A DNA stretch of 7,873 nucleotides from Lachnospiraceae bacterium (GTDB lineage Bacteria; Bacillota; Clostridia; Lachnospirales; Lachnospiraceae), in the NCBI GenBank assembly GCA_900770535.1, contig CAAHDV010000138.1, forward strand, positions 1 to 7,873. The letters run 5' to 3'. This document shows positions 1 to 5,287 of this stretch, in pieces; position 1 is the first letter of the stretch; each line of letters begins with the position of its first letter. Under the pieces are notes generated by a model. It made no database searches and was not told the origin of the DNA. It worked only from the letters and a program-made list of their open reading frames with translations. The translations under genes and the position numbers were made by a program.

Positions 1-588
1 GCAGGCCGGGTGCTGCGCCACTGTGAGGTACGGATCCTGGCGCCGGACGGAACCTGCCGGCAGACAGGGGAGGACGGTGAAATCTGCGTGCGCGGCTACA
101 ATGTCATGCAGGGGTATTACCATCTCCCGGAGGAAACGGCAAAGACCATTGATGCGGACGGGTGGCTTCATACCGGCGATCTGGGACATCTGGACGGGCG
201 GAATTTTCTGTATGTCACGGGACGAATCAAAGAGATGATCATCCGGGGCGGGGAGAATATTTCTCCGCGGGAAATTGAACAGGTGATCCGGCATTATCCG
301 GGCATCCGCGAGGTGAAGGTGATCGGCCTTCCGACAGAGGTTCTACAGGAGATGATCGTGGCCTGCATCATCCCGGAGGAAGGGATGACCATTGGCAATG
401 CAGGGCTTATGACACATATGGAGAACCACCTGGCTTATTATAAGCTGCCGGCACATATCGTGCGCATGGAAACTTTCCCCATGAATGCAAGCGGGAAGGT
501 GATGCTGGGCGAACTGAAAAAACAGGCAGCCGAGATCATTCGGACGAACCCGGACATCACCAGCACAGCGGCACTGATCAAACGTTAA
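1..588 (+). CDS. AMP-forming acyl-CoA ligase (ANL superfamily), C-terminal part, 5' truncated by window edge
   Basis: The reading frame is open from base 1 to the TAA at 586-588 (195 codons visible), so this is roughly the last third of a ligase of about 500-550 residues. It would activate a carboxylic acid with ATP to an acyl-adenylate and then an acyl-CoA in the cytosol. Counting from base 1, GYNVMQGYY lies at residues 32-40, the adenylate/ribose-binding TGD at 58-60, the A8 hinge with GRIKEMIIRGGENISPREIE at 74-93, and the A10 segment PMNASGK at 160-166, whose Lys166 is the expected catalytic lysine. The C-terminal subdomain looks complete and undamaged. The substrate-binding part is outside the window, so specificity is unknown. 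It ends 70 bases before the promoter of the GntR gene. Its position beside a 2-hydroxyacyl-CoA dehydratase cluster suggests activation of a pathway acid, which is inference. The family is certain, the substrate is not. Confidence 0.93.
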   Translation, partial: AGRVLRHCEVRILAPDGTCRQTGEDGEICVRGYNVMQGYYHLPEETAKTIDADGWLHTGDLGHLDGRNFLYVTGRIKEMIIRGGENISPREIEQVIRHYPGIREVKVIGLPTEVLQEMIVACIIPEEGMTIGNAGLMTHMENHLAYYKLPAHIVRMETFPMNASGKVMLGELKKQAAEIIRTNPDITSTAALIKR

Positions 589-657
589 GATACCAACTTA
601 AAGATGACCCGTCCGGCATTCGGCGGCCATCTGATGGCTACCATTATTTGCCCGCGG

Positions 658-686
658 TTGACAGCGGCCGGATTCTGACGTAGAAT
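658..686 (+). promoter_or_regulatory. Sigma-70-type promoter of the GntR regulator gene
   Basis: A perfect -35 box TTGACA (658-663) is followed by exactly 17 bases and a -10 box TAGAAT (681-686, one mismatch to TATAAT). Transcription would start near 693, giving a leader of about 27 bases. A GGAGG at 708-712 sits 7 bases before the ATG at 720. This is the best housekeeping promoter in the window and suggests the regulator is transcribed on its own. A short interrupted palindrome (626-638, GCCATC-T-GATGGC) lies 19 bases upstream of the -35 box and could be a regulator site, but it matches nothing I recognise. Confidence 0.8.
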
Positions 687-719
687 TGTGTAAAATGAGA
701 GCAGCGGGGAGGAAGGAGT

Positions 720-1421
720 ATGATTTACGCAAAGTCTGGGGAGAATCATCCGATTACGTCAGACGAAATCTTTGAGCAGATACTGAACCGGATCATCCAG
801 CTGCGCCTGGAACCGGGGCAGCTGATCAGTGAGAATCAGATGTCTGCGGAGTATGGGGTGTCCCGCTCGGTCATTCGCACCGCGTTTACAAGACTTCGGC
901 AGCTTGGCTTTATTGAAATCTATCCGCAGCGGGGAACTTATGTCAGCCTCATGGACTTAAGCCATATCGCGGATCTTTTAACACTGCGTACGGCGGTGGA
1001 AAAGGAAGTCCTGTATGAGATTTTTACTGAATTGGGAGAAGCAAAGCGCAGCCAGATGTTAGAGCACCTGAAGGAAAATCTGAAGGAACAGGAAAAATAC
1101 AGGGATGAGGCAGATTATTTTGGCCGTTTCCCGGAGCTGGATGCCGAATTCCACAAGATCATGATTGACAGTGTAAACCGCAGCGCCATGATGCGGATGT
1201 TAGACAGCCTGATGCTGCACCTGTCCAGATGGAGAAACTTTGATGTGGCTTTCGATAACCGTGTGCCGCAGCTGATCGCGGAACACAAAAAAATATTTGA
1301 AGCCATTGCGGAGGGGGACATCCAGAAGGCTCAGGACCGCATGAGAAAGCATCTGGAAACCATCACCGCCATTGCCGACCGGGCTATGGCCAAGTACCCG
1401 ACCTATTTCAAGAATGGTTGA
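720..1421 (+). CDS. GntR family transcriptional regulator, FadR subfamily (FCD effector domain)
   Basis: This 233-residue protein has the normal size for the FadR/FCD branch of GntR regulators. Residues about 13-77 form the winged helix: EPGQLISENQMSAEYGVSRS (31-50) is the typical helix-turn-helix run, and QRGTYV (70-75) is the wing. The all-helical FCD domain follows from about residue 85, with LRTAVE at 89-94. Its usual metal/effector ligand pattern is visible as Asp141, His145 (DAEFH), His189 (AEHKKIFEAI) and His211 (MRKHL). Such proteins bind small organic acids and usually repress. The ATG at 720 is chosen because GGAGG (708-712) is correctly spaced and the domain starts soon after. The gene has its own promoter and terminator and points the same way as the dehydratase genes. 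It is the natural candidate to bind the ACTTGTATAC-type palindromes at 1721 and 7778. The effector may be the pathway's hydroxy acid or its CoA ester (inference). Confidence 0.93.
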   Translation: MIYAKSGENHPITSDEIFEQILNRIIQLRLEPGQLISENQMSAEYGVSRSVIRTAFTRLRQLGFIEIYPQRGTYVSLMDLSHIADLLTLRTAVEKEVLYEIFTELGEAKRSQMLEHLKENLKEQEKYRDEADYFGRFPELDAEFHKIMIDSVNRSAMMRMLDSLMLHLSRWRNFDVAFDNRVPQLIAEHKKIFEAIAEGDIQKAQDRMRKHLETITAIADRAMAKYPTYFKNG

Positions 1422-1445
1422 TCCGATCTGGAATGAAAAAGAAGA

Positions 1446-1483
1446 GCCGGAATATGCAGAAAACGCGTATTTCCGGCCTTTTT
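1446..1483 (+). terminator. Intrinsic terminator of the GntR gene
   Basis: The inverted repeat GCCGGAATATGC / GCGTATTTCCGGC (1446-1457 and 1465-1477) forms a GC-rich stem with a G·U pair and a small bulge around a short A-rich loop. It is followed at once by CTTTTT (1478-1483). It starts 25 bases after the stop codon of the regulator gene and separates that unit from the dehydratase operon. Confidence 0.9.
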
Positions 1484-1518
1484 AAAAATTTATGCCTGTT
1501 GATTCGGAGACGAGTCTG

Positions 1519-1546
1519 TTTAAAAATAAACAAAAAATGTTAGAAT
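1519..1546 (+). promoter_or_regulatory. Possible weak extended -10 promoter in the A-rich gap
   Basis: TAGAAT (1541-1546) is preceded by TG at 1538-1539, which gives an extended -10 element. A poor -35-like TTTAAA lies at 1519-1524, 16 bases upstream. The surrounding sequence from 1484 to 1624 is very A-rich, holds no coding potential I can support, and is prone to chance -10 matches. A small inverted repeat GTTTA-AAAA-TAAAC (1518-1531) overlaps the -35 position. Confidence 0.35.
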
Positions 1547-1624
1547 TATGTAAACCTGTAAAAGAAATGTGGAAAAAGAGAAAAAAGAATTTATGTGAAG
1601 AACACAAAAAAAACAAAGAAACTA

Positions 1625-1653
1625 TTTACATCTATTGATAAATTTGATAATAT
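1625..1653 (+). promoter_or_regulatory. Candidate promoter driving the hadI leader
   Basis: TTTACA (1625-1630, one mismatch to TTGACA) is followed 17 bases later by TAATAT (1648-1653) with an extended TG at 1645-1646. An alternative -10 GATAAT (1646-1651) has a 15-base spacer. The start point would fall near 1660, only about a dozen bases before the terminator hairpin that begins at 1673. RNA made from here would therefore be attenuated before reaching hadI. Confidence 0.5.
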
Positions 1654-1671
1654 AAGGACATGAGTTGGGCT

Positions 1672-1712
1672 GTTTGTTGGCGATAATGAAATATCGCGCA
1701 GCAAATTTTTTT
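1672..1712 (+). terminator. Strong intrinsic terminator upstream of hadI (leader terminator or attenuator)
   Basis: Bases 1673-1685 (TTTGTTGGCGATA) pair with 1692-1705 (TATCGCGCAGCAAA), giving 13 pairs with one bulged G (1698) and one G·U. The loop is ATGAAA, and T1706-T1712 is an unbroken run of seven T. This is a textbook Rho-independent terminator. It does not end a coding gene: the regulator already terminates at 1446-1483, and nothing coding lies between. It therefore sits in the leader of the hadI transcript or ends a very short RNA started at the promoter near 1625. I could not find a convincing anti-terminator pairing. Confidence 0.82.
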
Positions 1713-1720
1713 GGCGTTTA

Positions 1721-1734
1721 ACTTGTATACTAGA
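1721..1734 (+). promoter_or_regulatory. GntR/FadR-type operator-like palindrome before hadI
   Basis: ACTTGTATACTAGA has the core CTTGTA/TACTAG, a dyad with one mismatch pair. It fits the GntR-family pattern of a GT-rich half followed by its AC-rich mirror around TATA. Its first ten bases are identical to the perfect 14-bp palindrome at 7778-7791. It overlaps two -10-like hexamers, TATACT (1726-1731) and TAGAAT (1731-1736), although no good -35 box is placed for either. It starts 8 bases after the T-run of the leader terminator. Binding by the product of the gene at 720-1421 is inferred. Confidence 0.6.
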
Positions 1735-1783
1735 ATACCAAAATTGGAAACGCAAGTGCGATGCCTTTTTTATTTGCTCAAAC

Positions 1784-1801
1784 TTGTTTATTTTTTAACA
1801 A
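1784..1801 (+). promoter_or_regulatory. Rex-type redox operator candidate
   Basis: The 18-bp stretch TTGTTTA-TTTT-TTAACAA matches the clostridial Rex consensus TTGTTAA-N4-TTAACAA at 13 of 14 defined positions; the only mismatch is T for A at position 6. Rex represses fermentation genes at a low NADH/NAD+ ratio. The site ends 51 bases upstream of the hadI ATG, downstream of the -10-like hexamers near 1726-1736, a position where a bound repressor could block initiation or elongation. The AT-rich background raises the chance of a fortuitous match, but the intact TTGTT/AACAA dyad at this position argues for function. Confidence 0.6.
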
Positions 1802-1852
1802 CTACAAACGGTGAAACAAAAAGCATTGAAAAAGTTTGAAGAGGTGTCAGTT

Positions 1853-2632
1853 ATGTATACACTGGGAATTGATATCGGATCCACCACATCCAAGGCAGTT
1901 ATCCTGAAAGATGGAACCGAGATTGTAGCATCTTCTATCGTGGTTGCTACCGTCGGAACTGACGGAGTCAGCCAGGCACTGGACAATGTCATGAAAGAGA
2001 GCGGCCTTACGCAGGCAGATATGGCGTGTACCGTGGCAACCGGCTATGGCCGTCAGACCTATGACGGCGCGGATTACCAGGTCAGCGAGCTTACCTGTCA
2101 CGCACTGGGCGTTCATTTTGTATGTCCGGGAGCAAGAACCGTCATTGATATCGGCGGACAGGACGCAAAGGTTCTTTCCCTGAATGAGGAAGGACGCATG
2201 GTCAACTTCGTTATGAACGACAAATGCGCGGCAGGAACCGGACGTTTCCTGGATGTTATGGCAAATATCTTAAAACTCGATATTTCCCAGTTGGAAACAG
2301 AAGCCGCAAAAGCGGTAAAGCCGGCAAGCATCTCCAGCACCTGTACGGTGTTTGCGGAATCGGAGGTAATCTCCCAGCTGGCATCCGGAACTGATATCCC
2401 GGACCTGGTGGCAGGTATCTGCCAGTCCGTGGCAACCAGGGTTGCTTCCCTGGCAAAGCGTGTGGGCGTCCGTGAGGAGGTCTGCATGAGCGGAGGCGTG
2501 GCACAGAATGGCGGTGTCCGCAATGCCATGGCAAAAGAGCTTGGCGTGGAAATCTACTACGACAAGCGCGCACAGGAACTGGGAGCTCTCGGCGCGGCAA
2601 TTTACGCATACGGAAAGAGCAGCCAGTCATAA
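1853..2632 (+). CDS. hadI: 2-hydroxyacyl-CoA dehydratase activator (archerase), HadI/FldI/HgdC type
   Basis: The protein has 259 residues, the usual length. It is a homodimeric ATPase of the ASKHA (BadF/BadG) fold that carries one [4Fe-4S] cluster between its subunits and pushes a single electron, at the cost of ATP, into the dehydratase. Visible motifs are the phosphate-binding GIDIGSTTSK (5-14), DIGGQDAK (99-106), KCAAGTGRF (124-132), SSTCTVFAESE (161-171) and the adenosine-site MSGGVAQNGGV near the C terminus. Cys125 and Cys164 are the expected cluster ligands, with the same 39-residue spacing I recall for Cys127/Cys166 of HgdC. The ATG at 1853 is preferred over the in-frame GTG at 1811: GAGGTG (1841-1846) is well spaced, the family begins at MYTLGIDIG, and the 14-residue extension is lysine-rich and atypical. 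It is followed by a 175-base structured gap and then the two dehydratase subunits. The symbol marks the homologue group; fldI is equally possible. Confidence 0.95.
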   Translation: MYTLGIDIGSTTSKAVILKDGTEIVASSIVVATVGTDGVSQALDNVMKESGLTQADMACTVATGYGRQTYDGADYQVSELTCHALGVHFVCPGARTVIDIGGQDAKVLSLNEEGRMVNFVMNDKCAAGTGRFLDVMANILKLDISQLETEAAKAVKPASISSTCTVFAESEVISQLASGTDIPDLVAGICQSVATRVASLAKRVGVREEVCMSGGVAQNGGVRNAMAKELGVEIYYDKRAQELGALGAAIYAYGKSSQS

Positions 2633-2661
2633 AAAATAAATAAATTCAGAAAGCTTACCGT

Positions 2662-2760
2662 GTTCCTTTGCGGAGGACGCGAGCTGATACAGACCGGACA
2701 GGCGCCGCAAATGACGCGCGGACGGCCAGAACGCTTTGCCGGAAACGGCAGGGCAGGAAC
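2662..2760 (+). ncRNA. Candidate structured RNA element between hadI and hadB (class unknown)
   Basis: This gap folds as a closed multibranch element. GTTCC (2662-2666) pairs with GGAAC (2756-2760) and encloses the rest. TTTGCGG (2667-2673) pairs with CCGCAAA (2705-2711), and that arm continues with CGC (2678-2680)/GCG (2702-2704) and CTG (2684-2686)/CAG (2699-2701). The 3' side is continuous and the 5' side has AGGA and GAG bulges. GCTTTGCCG (2733-2741) pairs with CGGCAGGGC (2746-2754) across a GAAA tetraloop, 9 pairs including two G·U. A small TTTCA/TGAAA hairpin (2764-2778) follows, then the hadB ribosome binding site at 2791-2798. There is no U-tract, so this is not a terminator. I do not recognise the class. 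It could be a cis-regulatory element, an RNA processing or stability element, or a remnant. Folding is by eye. Confidence 0.5.
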
Positions 2761-2807
2761 CTATTTCAGGAAATGAAAACGAAAATGTATAAAGGAGGTT
2801 TTTCACA

Positions 2808-4043
2808 ATGGCTGAAGAAGTAAAAAAGAGCAGACCCGCACCAGATCCGAACTCAGCAAAGTATAAGCTGGGACAGATTGCGGCTAAGGCTTACAGTGAC
2901 GCGATGGAGGCCAAAAAACGCGGAGAGATGGTTGGCTGGTGCGCCAGCAACTTCCCGGTAGAGATTCCGGAGACTCTCGGACTGTATGTCTGCTACCCGG
3001 AGAACCAGGCAGCCGGCATTGCAGCAAGAGGCGGCGGTGAGAGAATGTGTAACGAGGCAGAGGGCGATGGCTACTCCAACGATATCTGCGCATACGCACG
3101 TATCTCCCTTGCTTACGCAAAACTGAAATCCGCTCCTGAGCAGGATATGCCAATGCCGGACTTCGTACTTTGCTGTAACAACATCTGTAACTGCATGATC
3201 AAATGGTACGAGAACCTGGCAAAAGAGCTGAACATCCCGATGTTCATGATCGATATTCCGTTCAACCCGGATTACGAGGTATCCGATGCTGAGACCGAGT
3301 ACATCAAGGCTCAGTTCTGGGATGTCATTCATGGTCTGGAAGCTTATACCGGTAAGAAATGGAGCGATGAGCGCTTCAAAGAGGTTATGGCTTCTTCCGG
3401 ACGCGCAAGCCGCGCATGGATCGAGGCAACCTCCCAGGCGAAATACGTTCCGTCCCCGTTCAACGGCTTTGACCTGTTAAACCACATGGCAGTTATGGTT
3501 ACCGCCCGTGGCAAAGAAGAAGCAGGCGACGCAATGGAGACCCTGTTAAAAGAGTACAAAGAGAACCATGAGAAAGGCGTTTCCACCTTCCGTGCGGAAG
3601 AGAAATACCGTATCATGTTCGAGGGTATCGCATGCTGGCCATGGCTGCGTGTTACCTCTACCGGCTTAAAGAGCAGAGGCATCAACATGGTAACCACCAT
3701 TTACGCTGACGCATTCGGCTTCATCTACGATGACTTCGATGGAATGTGCCGTGCATACGCAAACGTTCCGAATGCCATGAACCTTGAGCATTCCAGAGAC
3801 AAACGTATCAAACTCTGCAAGGCAAACCACGTTGAGGGCCTGTTAGTACATACCAACCGCTCCTGCAAACTCTGGTCCGGATTCATGCCTGAGATGAGCC
3901 GTCAGATCGGCGAGGCATGCGGCATCCCGGTTGTTTCCTTCGATGGCGACCAGGCTGATCCGAGAAACTTCTCTGAGGCACAGTACGATACCCGTGTACA
4001 GGGCCTGACCGAGATCATGGAAGCAAATAAAGGAGGGAAATAG
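2808..4043 (+). CDS. hadB: (R)-2-hydroxyacyl-CoA dehydratase alpha subunit, HadB/FldB type
   Basis: The protein has 411 residues, close to HadB (about 408), and forms the heterodimeric, oxygen-sensitive dehydratase with the next gene product. It removes water from a 2-hydroxyacyl-CoA through a ketyl radical to give the (E)-2-enoyl-CoA. Hallmarks are WCASNFP (44-50), YPENQAAG (63-70), ICAYAR (93-98), CCNNICN (122-128), FNGFDL (218-223), NRSCKLWS (350-357) and FDGDQADPR (378-386). Cys94, Cys127 and Cys353 align with the cluster ligands Cys84, Cys117 and Cys346 of C. difficile HadB as I recall them. Ser47 and Glu65 align with the proposed catalytic Ser37/Glu55. HadB has Ser where Cys45 stands, a possible specificity difference. 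AAAGGAGG (2791-2798) fixes the ATG. The next gene starts 2 bases after the TAG. The C-terminal TEIMEANKGGK is normal. The substrate is not readable; candidates include aliphatic and aromatic 2-hydroxy acids. Confidence 0.95.
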   Translation: MAEEVKKSRPAPDPNSAKYKLGQIAAKAYSDAMEAKKRGEMVGWCASNFPVEIPETLGLYVCYPENQAAGIAARGGGERMCNEAEGDGYSNDICAYARISLAYAKLKSAPEQDMPMPDFVLCCNNICNCMIKWYENLAKELNIPMFMIDIPFNPDYEVSDAETEYIKAQFWDVIHGLEAYTGKKWSDERFKEVMASSGRASRAWIEATSQAKYVPSPFNGFDLLNHMAVMVTARGKEEAGDAMETLLKEYKENHEKGVSTFRAEEKYRIMFEGIACWPWLRVTSTGLKSRGINMVTTIYADAFGFIYDDFDGMCRAYANVPNAMNLEHSRDKRIKLCKANHVEGLLVHTNRSCKLWSGFMPEMSRQIGEACGIPVVSFDGDQADPRNFSEAQYDTRVQGLTEIMEANKGGK

Positions 4044-4045
4044 AG

Positions 4046-5155
4046 ATGGCAGCAAAGGAATTATTAGCACAGCTTCATGAAGTTGCTGCAAATCCGAGAA
4101 AGCAGCTTGACAAATATCTGGCTGAGGGCAAGAAAGTCGTTGCAGTAACCTACTATACACCGCAGGAAATTGTTCATTCCATGGGCCTGGTACCGATGGG
4201 TGTCTGGGGCGCAGACATGGAGATCAACGAAGCAAAGAAATATTATCCGGCATTTATCTGCTCTATCATGCAGACAATCCTGGAGCTGGGAATCAAGGGC
4301 GAGTACAAAGGCATTTCCGCTATCATCATCCCGTCTCTGTGTGACTCCTTAAAGACTCTGGGCCAGAACTGGAAATACGCAGTAAAGGATATCCCGTTCA
4401 TCCCGATGACCTACCCGCAGAACCGTAAACCGGACTTCGGCATCAAGTTCACCAAGGCTGGTTACGAGAGAGTCATCAATGACCTGACCGTTGCAACCGG
4501 AGCACATTTCTCCGAGTTCGCTCTGTCTGAGTCCATCAAAGTATACAACGAGCACAACGCAGCCATGAGAGCATTCTCCGAGGCAGCAGCAAACGCAGAC
4601 ATCACAGCAGCTGAGAGAAGCGATGTATTCAAGAGCGCATGGTTTATGCTTCCGGAAGAGCACACCGCAATCGTAAAAGAGCTGACCGCAGAGCTGTTAG
4701 CCGGCCCGAAGAGCACCCGCACCGCACGCGTTCTGGTAAGCGGCATCCTGGCAGATGCACCTGGACTGTTAAAGATCTTCGATGACAACGGCATCCAGAT
4801 CGTTGCAGACGATGTGGCAGACGAGACCAGACAGTACCGTACCGATACTCCGGAGATGGATAACCCGGTAGACGCACTGGCACAGAAATTCGCGAACATG
4901 GACAACTGCACACTCCTTTATGATAAGGAAAAGAAACGTGTGGATTATATCATTGAGCAGGCAAAGGCCCATGACGCAAAGGGCATCATCGTTCTGATGA
5001 CCAAGTTCTGTGATCCGGAGGAGTTTGATTACGTTCCGATCAAGAGAGCATGCGAGCAGGCAGGTCTCCTGAACTTAAATATCGAGGTTGACCGCCAGAT
5101 GGTAAACTACGAGCAGGCAGCCACCATGATCCAGGCGTTCAAGGAAATGCTGTAA
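4046..5155 (+). CDS. hadC: (R)-2-hydroxyacyl-CoA dehydratase beta subunit, HadC/FldC type
   Basis: The protein has 369 residues, typical for the beta subunit, and carries the second [4Fe-4S] cluster that relays the activating electron. The family signature is clear: MGLVPMGVWGAD (46-57), YPAFICSIMQ (67-76), IIPSLCDSLKTLGQNWK (94-110), YPQNRK (122-127), GILADAPGLL (232-241), ADDVADETRQYRTD (253-266) and MTKFCDPEEFDY (317-328). Cys72, Cys99 and Cys321 sit in these blocks and are the expected cluster ligands. Its AGGAGG (4031-4036) lies inside the last codons of the alpha-subunit gene and only 2 bases separate the genes, so translational coupling and equal subunit synthesis are expected. The TAA is followed after about 30 bases by a strong hairpin that may protect the 3' end of the hadBC message. 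There is no frameshift or missing block. The reaction type is secure, the substrate is not. Confidence 0.95.
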   Translation: MAAKELLAQLHEVAANPRKQLDKYLAEGKKVVAVTYYTPQEIVHSMGLVPMGVWGADMEINEAKKYYPAFICSIMQTILELGIKGEYKGISAIIIPSLCDSLKTLGQNWKYAVKDIPFIPMTYPQNRKPDFGIKFTKAGYERVINDLTVATGAHFSEFALSESIKVYNEHNAAMRAFSEAAANADITAAERSDVFKSAWFMLPEEHTAIVKELTAELLAGPKSTRTARVLVSGILADAPGLLKIFDDNGIQIVADDVADETRQYRTDTPEMDNPVDALAQKFANMDNCTLLYDKEKKRVDYIIEQAKAHDAKGIIVLMTKFCDPEEFDYVPIKRACEQAGLLNLNIEVDRQMVNYEQAATMIQAFKEML

Positions 5156-5186
5156 TCAAAGTGTTATAACTAAAAAATGTCACAAC

Positions 5187-5214
5187 GCCGGGCGGGTGGG
5201 AATGCCCGTCCGGC
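5187..5214 (+). other. GC-rich hairpin downstream of hadC
   Basis: GCCGGGCGGG (5187-5196) pairs with CCCGTCCGGC (5205-5214) over all ten positions, with one G·U and an 8-base loop. It is followed by ATAAAAGGG, not a T-run, so efficient intrinsic termination is unlikely. It begins 31 bases after the hadC stop and is the first of two tandem stems before the transporter gene. A 3'-end stability or processing role is plausible. Confidence 0.65.
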
Positions 5215-5227
5215 ATAAAAGGGATTG

Positions 5228-5264
5228 CGGGCATTTGTCAGGCAGACACCTCACAAACTGCCCG
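5228..5264 (+). other. Long hairpin upstream of the transporter gene
   Basis: CGGGCA (5228-5233) pairs with TGCCCG (5259-5264). TTTGT (5234-5238) pairs with ACAAA (5253-5257), leaving a bulged C at 5258. AGG (5240-5242) pairs with CCT (5249-5251) across a C/C mismatch. This gives 14 pairs around the loop CAGACA. No T-run follows. The transporter ribosome binding site AGGGGGA (5274-5280) starts 9 bases after the stem, so the fold is close enough to influence ribosome access. Confidence 0.6.
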
Positions 5265-5287
5265 GTTAAAGATAGGGGGACGGCTTT

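Noticed and set aside
608..619. A 12-base direct repeat CCCGTCCGGCAT shared with 5205-5216.
   Set aside because: About one or two such repeats are expected by chance in a window of this size, and the second copy is simply one arm of a hairpin.
626..638. Interrupted palindrome GCCATC-T-GATGGC upstream of the regulator promoter, considered as an autoregulatory site.
   Set aside because: It does not resemble the ACTTGTATAC motif or another recognised operator, and six-base arms arise easily by chance.
1594..1606. TGTG-AAGAA-CACA dyad considered as a Crp/Fnr-like or second Rex site.
   Set aside because: The spacing and flanks do not fit either consensus, and the A-rich context makes chance dyads likely.
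1745..1758. Possible CcpA cre site TGGAAACGCAAGTG before hadI.
   Set aside because: The left half fits, but the right half ends in TG instead of CA, so the required dyad is missing.
1811..1852. N-terminal extension of the hadI frame from a GTG at 1811 (14 extra residues).
   Set aside because: There is no ribosome binding site before the GTG, the extra residues are unlike the family, and GAGGTG (1841-1846) correctly positions the ATG at 1853.
2113..2630. Long antisense frames opposite hadI, and similar ones opposite the other genes.
   Set aside because: They are shadows of strongly conserved coding frames, lack ribosome binding sites and resemble no family.
2660..2671. Near-repeat GTGTTCCTTTGC, resembling GTGTTCCTTAGC at 7703-7714 and the inverse of AGGAACACT at 6420-6428.
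   Set aside because: The match is short and near chance level. Each copy is explained at least as well by its own local hairpin, or by nothing at 6420.
2711..2776. A 21-codon reading frame in the hadI-hadB gap starting MTRGRPERF.
   Set aside because: It has no ribosome binding site, it coincides with the predicted RNA helices, and the arginine/glycine-rich composition looks like read-through of GC-rich stems.
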